Source: Deinandra increscens subsp. villosa | Lineage: Eukaryota > Streptophyta > Magnoliopsida > Asterales > Asteraceae | DNA length: 64,000 nucleotides | Direction: 5' to 3' | Assembly: GCA_039602395.1 (NCBI GenBank) | Contig: JBCNJP010000010.1 | Coordinates: forward strand, 38,387,874-38,451,873 | In this document: positions 57,893-64,000 of the stretch, one piece after another | How positions within the stretch are numbered: the stretch's first letter is position 1 | Layout of the letters: each line of letters opens with the position of its first letter | Program-made: the position numbers and the translations under genes | The notes under the pieces: model-generated | The model's database searches: none | What the model was told of the DNA's origin: nothing | The model's input: only the letters and a program-made list of their open reading frames with translations

Positions 57893-59844
57893 TGTAACAT
57901 CCCGAGTTTCAAAATAATTGGGTGTTTAATTTTAATTATGATTTACGTGGGTTTTAGAGTAATAAGCTGGTTTAGATGGTTAACCGGGTTACTTAATGGG
58001 GATTTCCTAGTTAATAAGTTAACTTTATTAATAGATGCTAAAAATTAAAGGAAGTTAGAGGATTTAATGTGTAAATTAGAAACTTAGATTAGACTTTATA
58101 AAAGATGGAAACCTGAGGGGCTATAGCTGTAAATTGGGGAGAACAAATTATGTCTGGGAATCCCCTAGACTTAGAATCGCGGCCAGGAGAGGGAGGGGAG
58201 AAGAAACCCACGCCTTTTCTTCCCTAAATCACCAAATTGAGTGCTTAGAAGTGTGAATTCCGAAAGAGGAAGCCAATTCCGTGCATAGGAAATCTCCCAC
58301 ATCTTGATTTCATCCTTTGAATCTTGAGATCTTGACCAAGTAAGTGTTTCCATGGACATGGAGATTTTATGGGTTTCTTCTAAAGATCAAATTGAGGTTG
58401 AAATTTGTGTTGTTATGTGTTTATGTGCCTAGGTGAAGCTAAATTACTGCTTGCATGATTGTTTTTATGTGTATTTGTTAGAATTGGGATGGGGGTTAAA
58501 CCCCATCTAGTAGAAATCGAGACCCATTATGGGTTGGGGGTCTTGGATGGTAACTTGAATGAATAAATCCATAATGAAGGTAGTAAATTGTTAATTTGTG
58601 CATGAAATCTGGTTGTGTTGTGTCAAAAATTAATAATGGGATGTATGGAGGTTTCATATGTTACTTGTTAGTTAGGAGATAATGTATGCACACTAGGTGC
58701 TCCATGAAATGCTTGAATGAGAGTGAACGTGTGTGTATGCTGATTTCATGAGTTGTTTTGATGTTGGTATGATAATTGTGCGACCTATGAACTTACAATG
58801 GTAATCTAAACAATGTAATGACTATAGGTGAAGCGGGAGGAAGTGCAAACCATCAACGCGAAGGCAAGAACAAAGTTTAAAAGGTAACACGTAGTAGCTT
58901 ATGATTAGTGTCATAGAATATGATAATAAGCTGAGAATGAATTGGTAATTGGTGATGAATATGTAATTTATTCATTGATAATCAATTTGTGAAGTTGGTC
59001 ATGTTGCATGACCAATTAGAGCTATGGGAACATGACCTTTCTGGGTTGAGCTGGAAAATGGTGGCAATTTGAGGAACTATGGGTGATATGGACCTCAAAT
59101 TGACCCAATGAGTAGTTAAGCGGCTTGGCACATTCAATATGAGCCAAGGAAATGATACGATGGAGGAATTATGGGAGAAGGGATGGTTAATGGTTGGATT
59201 TGCTGAATTATGTGCTAACGGGTCAAACGGGTTGGGAAAATTGGAACACCGATCTTTATGACTCGTAAGTAGATATAAACAAGAATGGATATATTGTGTG
59301 AAATCTTTAAGATGCAGGTGATAAGAGAAGTAGAATGTTGGTTTGGAGATAGATAAAAGTCATGTTGGAGCATAGCTGAAAATTGGCCAAAAATGACTAA
59401 GTATAGAAAATCTGGCCTGGAGCCCTGGAAAGTGGGCTCCAGGCGTATCGCCTACTGGAACAGAAGCTCCAAGCGATACGCTTGGAGCAACTGTCCGGGT
59501 TTTCTCTTTTGTTTCTTGTTTTGTAAATGATGTTTTGTGTTGATAGCTGTTGTATGCCATTAATACTAATGTGTTACTAGTGTTATTGGCAGGTAAACAA
59601 TCGTAGACGGGTCGGGATCGAATCAAAGAGCTTTGGAACCGAACATCACCTCCTTTGGAACCTAGATGTTTATGTTTGTTAATGTGAATGTTTTGTGTAT
59701 TGCTATGGAGTTAATCGTGTCAAACACCTGATTTTGTAAATGTGGCATGGTAATGGGCGGAAGTTTTAAATATATAAGTTATGAAATTTCAAACTCTGAT
59801 ATGAAAATGAGGTTAATACGTGTAATTGGGATTGGGACCTTACA
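57893..59844 (+). repeat. Solo LTR, 1,952 bp, TSD CATAC
   Basis: Starts TGTAACATCCCGAG and ends GGGACCTTACA, with CATAC at 57888-57892 and 59845-59849. No internal region follows, so this is a solo LTR left by LTR-LTR recombination, probably gypsy by length. It contains a perfect palindrome with 10-bp arms GCTCCAAGCG and CGCTTGGAGC (59466-59488) and a weaker GGCGTATCGCC (59442-59452). Confidence 0.93.
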
Positions 59845-61196
59845 CATACCAAGGTAGCAATGAAACAGAGAGCATATGCTTGACATGAAATCGAACTGAT
59901 ACCGATCTCATCAAAAGTCACTGGATCATCATGAGGGCATTCAAATGGTAGGCTTGGGGTAAGGGTATGATAGTTTTATTTAAAAAGGGGTAAAAAGCGT
60001 AAATAAATGGTTCTTTTATTGCTTTTCAAAAAGTTTGGGTTTTCACTATTTTCTAAATGAATCTTCTAAAGGCAAGTAGCTTTTGTACTTCTAAGGGGAT
60101 TTTTCCCTTTATTTTGACTTTTTTTTTCATAGACAACGGGTATAAAGTCTAAGGTCCATCTAGATTTCATGCCTTATTATTGGTTTTTGAGAAGACAATG
60201 AAAACTTTTACTTTTGAAAGCTTTTTTCGAAATACCGTTTACTTACTAAAATAAATGGGTGTAAAAGAAAAAGTTTAGGGTTTATGTGGTACATTGCAGA
60301 GGGAGTTTATTCTGCAAGTGTGTCGGGGTTGAAGAAACGAAAAGGTTTAGGCTCAAAGGGGATTACTAGGGGGTATTTTTGGGTAGAGAATAAGATGAGA
60401 AGAGAAATCCTAGGTGCCTCAATCCTTTGATGCTGTGGCTTCTGATTTTGTCCGTCTTGGAACGTATTATCGTTTCATGTTCTACCTCTATCACATTTAC
60501 CTGGTTTCTCTCAAAGACAAGAAAAGAGCATGTTTTTATAGGTGATCATGCTATAAAGGCTCAAATTCTCACTGTCAAGGGAAAATGGAAAATGTAAGTT
60601 CATAATTAAATAAATTTGATTTTCTCTTGTCAATAAGAATTTTATTTCAAGTCTTGGGGTATTTATAAATTAATGGATAAAAATTTTGATAAATGAGAGG
60701 AGGAGAACTTTTTGGGCATATTTCTTAGAAAAACAATAAATTTTTGAAAAATTTAGGCAGTACAGAAGCCGATTTTCCAAGGAAGTTTTGTGTAAGGCTT
60801 GAGTTTGGATAAAACAAAAGTTTTAAGATCCCAGCGTTTTACCCGAACCATTCTCATCCCCACACTCAAATTGCACACTGTCCTCAATGTGTGAAATTAT
60901 ATTCAAATTAAGGAAAAAAAATTCAGAGTTTCCTATGAAAACAGGACGTTTACCCGTGGACTGATTACCACGCCATATTGTTTTGACCTCCCGGTCCAGT
61001 TAGCTGTAGAGTTTGCCATGTACATGTTTCTAAACTACTTAAACCACAACACAGATAAAGCAAAATGAAATATAAACTACGGTGTCATCATCCGATCATA
61101 CATTAAAAAACAAAATGTAGCATAAAAACTGTATCAATCACCAAGTCAAATGTGTCATATCATCGTGCTACTACAATCAGACCATACCTGCCATCA

Positions 61197-62350
61197 CTCG
61201 GAGTCGTCATCCTGGGCTGAGCTGCTGCTGCCTCTACCGTGTCTGCCAGATGTTCCCTCCCCAGGATGACCATAGCGCCAACTGAACATCTCCTGAAGAG
61301 AAATGATCTCGTCATGGACCCCCCAAATCTCTGTCTGCATTGTCTGCGCGCTCTCGTCAATGGCCAAGATGGTAGTGTGGGTCTGCTGCAGAGAGTGGTA
61401 GAGGTCCATCATGGTGGGGAAGTTAGGGCCCTGGGGGTCAGGATGGTACTCTGGCTGCCCCTGCTACTGTTGTTGTTGGTCCTCCTCCATGGGCTCGATG
61501 GGCAGAGGGTCCCACACTCGGCGTCGGCTATCCATCATCATGAAAGGGGGTCGGGGTGTGATGTCGAGGAGCCTTCTGGTGAACTCTATGTCTGCAAATC
61601 GAGTGGCCGAAGAGCGCTCGAGGTCCCGAGGGATAGGAACGCCATAGGCGTTGTAGATATTGAAGATCAGACCTCCATAGAGCAGCGGGCTCCTGTCACT
61701 GGCATTGGCGTTGTGATGATGGCGCTACACAACGCATGAGGGAGGTTAAAAAACCTCCCCCGTGGTGAAGCAGTAGAAGGCCACCAGATCCTTCAGGCCA
61801 ACAACGTCGTTCGAGTTGCCTCGGGCGAACACAGACTAAGCAAAACAGCGGTGGATGTAGCGGTGCAGCGGATCTCTCAACTTGGTGCTCTTGGTGCTGC
61901 TCGGATTATATCCACGGGGTCTATAGCCTCTGGTCTCCTAGAAGGCCTGACGGGTAAACCCGTGAGTTGAGTCCGAACGCAGCTCCTCGTGTGGTATACA
62001 GTATCGCGCATCCTCCAAGTTTGGCAGTTCCTCCTCGAGATAAACCCCGATGTCAACATGAGCTACGCCATAGTCCATGTATACCATCGTCGCCCCAGCC
62101 TGAATCTTACTCCAGCTTCGGCGTTCACATCGGTCACCCTATCTTCTAAGGTGAAAGAGGCTAGGAACTTAATAGTGCAATCCCGCACTCCAACCGGCGA
62201 AAACAGCCCAAACAACCTCCTCATTGGTTCAGAAACAAATTTGTTGTATCGTTGGAGCTAGTTTAGTTATTCCAAGGTGTCGGTGTGGGGGACACAGGCG
62301 ATGTTATCATCCCGGGGGATGAGTCGACAAAGGCGATCATGGCACCTTTT
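61197..62350 (-). pseudogene. Accessory ORF of gypsy element C, broken
   Basis: On the minus strand one protein can be followed through several stops and one or two frame changes. Near 62240 RRLFGLFSPVGVRDCTIKF; near 62080 RRWYTWTMAYVDIGVYLEEE; near 61810 GNSNDVVGLKDLVAFYCFTT; near 61680 SPLLYGGLIFNIYNAYGVPI; and a C-terminal tail with QQTHTTILAIDESAQTMQTE and SAQDDDSE before a stop at 61197. About 380 residues, GC-richer than its surroundings. It resembles the uncharacterised extra ORF found in Tat/Athila-like gypsy elements; I cannot give a function. Palindrome arrays at 62455-62735 lie upstream of its start. Confidence 0.6.
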
Positions 62351-62454
62351 CTCGGATCTGGAATTCAATGTAGTCCAATCAGCCCTGGAAATGGAAAACA
62401 AGATGATGTGAGAACAAATTTCACGAAATAATTGCAAATTTTTGTGATCAGTAG

Positions 62455-62735
62455 GGTTAGCACGGGGCGTGCCTGACTGAGCACGGCGTGTGTTGGGAAA
62501 AATGGCGATTTTACGACGAACAATATGGGGCGTGTCGGGTTAGGCACCGGGTGTGTTGCTCCTCAACAGTTGGTTTTCAATTTTATGAATGGCACGTGGC
62601 ATGTTCACCCTAACATAGCCCGTGTTATTCATCACCTTGAAGATTCGTGTTTAAGGTGCGGCACGGGGCATGCCTACCTGGGCACATCCCGTGTTGATCA
62701 TCTGAAGAGCAGCACGGGGCATGCTTAACTAGGCA
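62455..62735 (-). promoter_or_regulatory. Internal copy of the GCACGGGGCGTGC array
   Basis: Repeats such as GCACGGGGCGTGCC (about 62460), GCACGGGGCATGCC (about 62660) and decayed versions, like the U3 arrays of LTR A and LTR C, but inside the element and just upstream of the accessory ORF. Two more copies lie at about 63262-63295. Confidence 0.55.
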
Positions 62736-63763
62736 CAGCCTGTGTTGTTCTTCGCGTTCTTCACCATTCAACCGGAAAAATCAAAAGTTTGCGAAAAGTT
62801 TGAAAATTTTACATCAATCGGTTCGCAATCCTCTGATTTAGAGAACCCTATTAACCGTTTTTCCAAAACATCATTTTTACCAAATCTAAGCTTTTTATAA
62901 CTTAGGTCCTTGAGAAAAAAATACAAAAATTGCTTTCACTCCGTGATTTTTTACTTAGATTGATAACTAGGATGATTAATCGACACTTATTGAACAATAT
63001 CCTACACAGATTTGTATCCAGTTTGAGTTTAAAAAATTAGGAGTTTGAACCTAGCCCCAAATTGGGTAAAAACCTATCTAAACTAGAGATTTTTGAAGAA
63101 GATTAGATAAGTTGGAACACTTACATGATGATGATGTGTGGAGGGGAAGATTCGTGGTTAGGTGGAAAAATTTTGCCCATAGAGAATCTCAAGCGCAGCC
63201 CTTGTCAAATGACGTCACAAATGGGGAGCAAACCCCTTTTGTTCGGTTTCTGTCGCGAGCCGCACGAGGCGTGCCTATAGGGGCACGGGGCGTGCTTGCC
63301 TTTTATTAAACCATTTTTTTTTCGCGACAATTGAGACGTGTCGGGCGGGTGATTTCTTCTGGTGAATGTGCAAGTAATTCCGAACTTTAATTTTTCTTCA
63401 AAAATTATTTATTTTTCTAAACTAAAACAGCTTTGTTTATTTACAGGTCGTAAGTTAGACCTGGTTTATTTTTGTTTTGATAAATTTCAAAAACTTATTT
63501 TGAAGAAAAATCCTATTAAATTTTATCAGGCGGGAATTCTGATAAATTTGAGAAAGTATTTTTTCATATTTTCAAAACAAGTGTGAAATAGACCGAAACA
63601 CTTACCTGGGCCGAGGGTTATTATTTCTACGTGAGTTGTAAAAATAACTTCCCTGGCCGTTGATTTGTCATCTTCCTTCTGGCTTCCTGTTCCTTCCCGT
63701 GGATCCTTCCTGTACCTGAGATAAGGGTTTGTTAGCCAGACAAAATCTTCTGCGGGTGTAGTG

Positions 63764-64000
63764 TGTCACACCCCGACCGACGTCGGAATATATCGGGGCG
63801 CGATGATTGTCCAGATGCACGCAACACTATTTAATGTTGTGATATTCTTAATCAACCCATTTCATAAAATGTAAATAATCAATACAATACATGATGTAAT
63901 TCAACAACAACGAGAACGAATTAACTTGATTTAATTAGGTCACACTAAGTCCGTACGCGATCCTATGGTGTCATCAACAAGGCTAATCATCATCAAATAG
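63764..64000. repeat. LTR-like sequence at right edge (TGTCACACCCC family)
   Basis: Starts TGTCACACCCCGACCGACG, like 54354. It is cut by the window end. No coding sequence. Confidence 0.45.

Larger units (their letters stand above)
57602..63763 (-). mobile_element. Internal region of gypsy family element C, with solo-LTR insertion
   Basis: Reads on the minus strand. Beside LTR C is a PPT; then comes sequence that matches, inverted, the 3' internal region of element A (for example 60400-60600 against 28020-28220, and 60850-60895 with the CACATTGAGGACAGTGTGC signature). An accessory ORF is at 61197-62350. No gag-pol reading frame is recognised. 57893-59844 is a later insertion. The segment 63300-63763 shows nothing recognisable. 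Confidence 0.6.

Noticed and set aside
61239..61739. Plus-strand frame of 166 codons
   Set aside because: It is the reverse shadow of the minus-strand accessory ORF at 61197-62350.
1..64000. Host protein-coding, tRNA or rRNA genes
   Set aside because: I searched by eye for conserved domains and for tRNA and rRNA signatures. The only tRNA-like text is the PBS matches, and all protein similarity belongs to mobile elements or captured fragments.

Overview
The window is plant nuclear DNA, AT-rich and packed with nested transposable elements. I find no intact host gene, rRNA, tRNA or CRISPR array. The retroelement proteins and long terminal repeat (LTR) styles look like a eudicot, and I would guess Asteraceae, but that assignment is inference. 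A run of exactly 500 N (26882-27381) marks a scaffold gap.

Layout. (1) 1-13414: tandem LTR-internal-LTR-internal-LTR array of a non-autonomous LTR retrotransposon on the minus strand. It has 1.75 kb LTRs, an internal region of about 2.5 kb, a primer binding site (PBS) matching tRNA-Asp, and one unrecognised 189-codon ORF. The first internal region is split by a 4,959 bp CACTA element (1610-6568; target site duplication, TSD, CAC) that carries minus-strand exon fragments of a LAF3-like amidohydrolase and a DUF829/TMEM53-like protein. (2) 13415-16692: 5' part of a Ty1/copia element (copia-1) inserted in the third ORF copy. Its protease region is cut by (3) copia-2 (16693-about 22795), a fuller but broken copia without a 3' LTR. 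(4) 22922-26881: a Helitron 3' terminus, then unrecognised AT-rich DNA up to the gap. (5) 27382-33222: parts of a Ty3/gypsy family in inverted arrangement. (6) 33223-37030: 5' half of a minus-strand copia (copia-4). (7) 37253-54353: a degenerate large Helitron on the minus strand with a Rep/Pif1-helicase (RepHel) gene and an RPA70-like gene. It has been split by a MITE-like insertion, a small plus-strand Helitron (44140-45412, itself holding a Tourist-like MITE), and copia-3 (46794-54035, TSD GATAT), which contains a 1.1 kb nested element (52167-53266, TSD GTTGC). (8) 54354-64000: an LTR-like segment, a (TTG)n tract, a minus-strand copy of the gypsy family with an accessory ORF, a 1,952 bp solo LTR (TSD CATAC), and the start of another LTR at the right edge.

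How the parts relate. The non-autonomous array and the gypsy family share the same PBS type, the same 7-nt PBS-LTR gap and a similar polypurine tract (PPT)-TGAT junction, so the gypsy lineage is a plausible helper. Several unrelated LTRs carry clusters of short palindromes in U3 just upstream of the TATA box, and three copia TATA boxes sit at the centre of a palindrome. The three plus-strand copia elements each have a repeat-rich leader built on CGATCG-like words. Every recognised coding region except the small unknown ORF carries stops, frameshifts, deletions or insertions.
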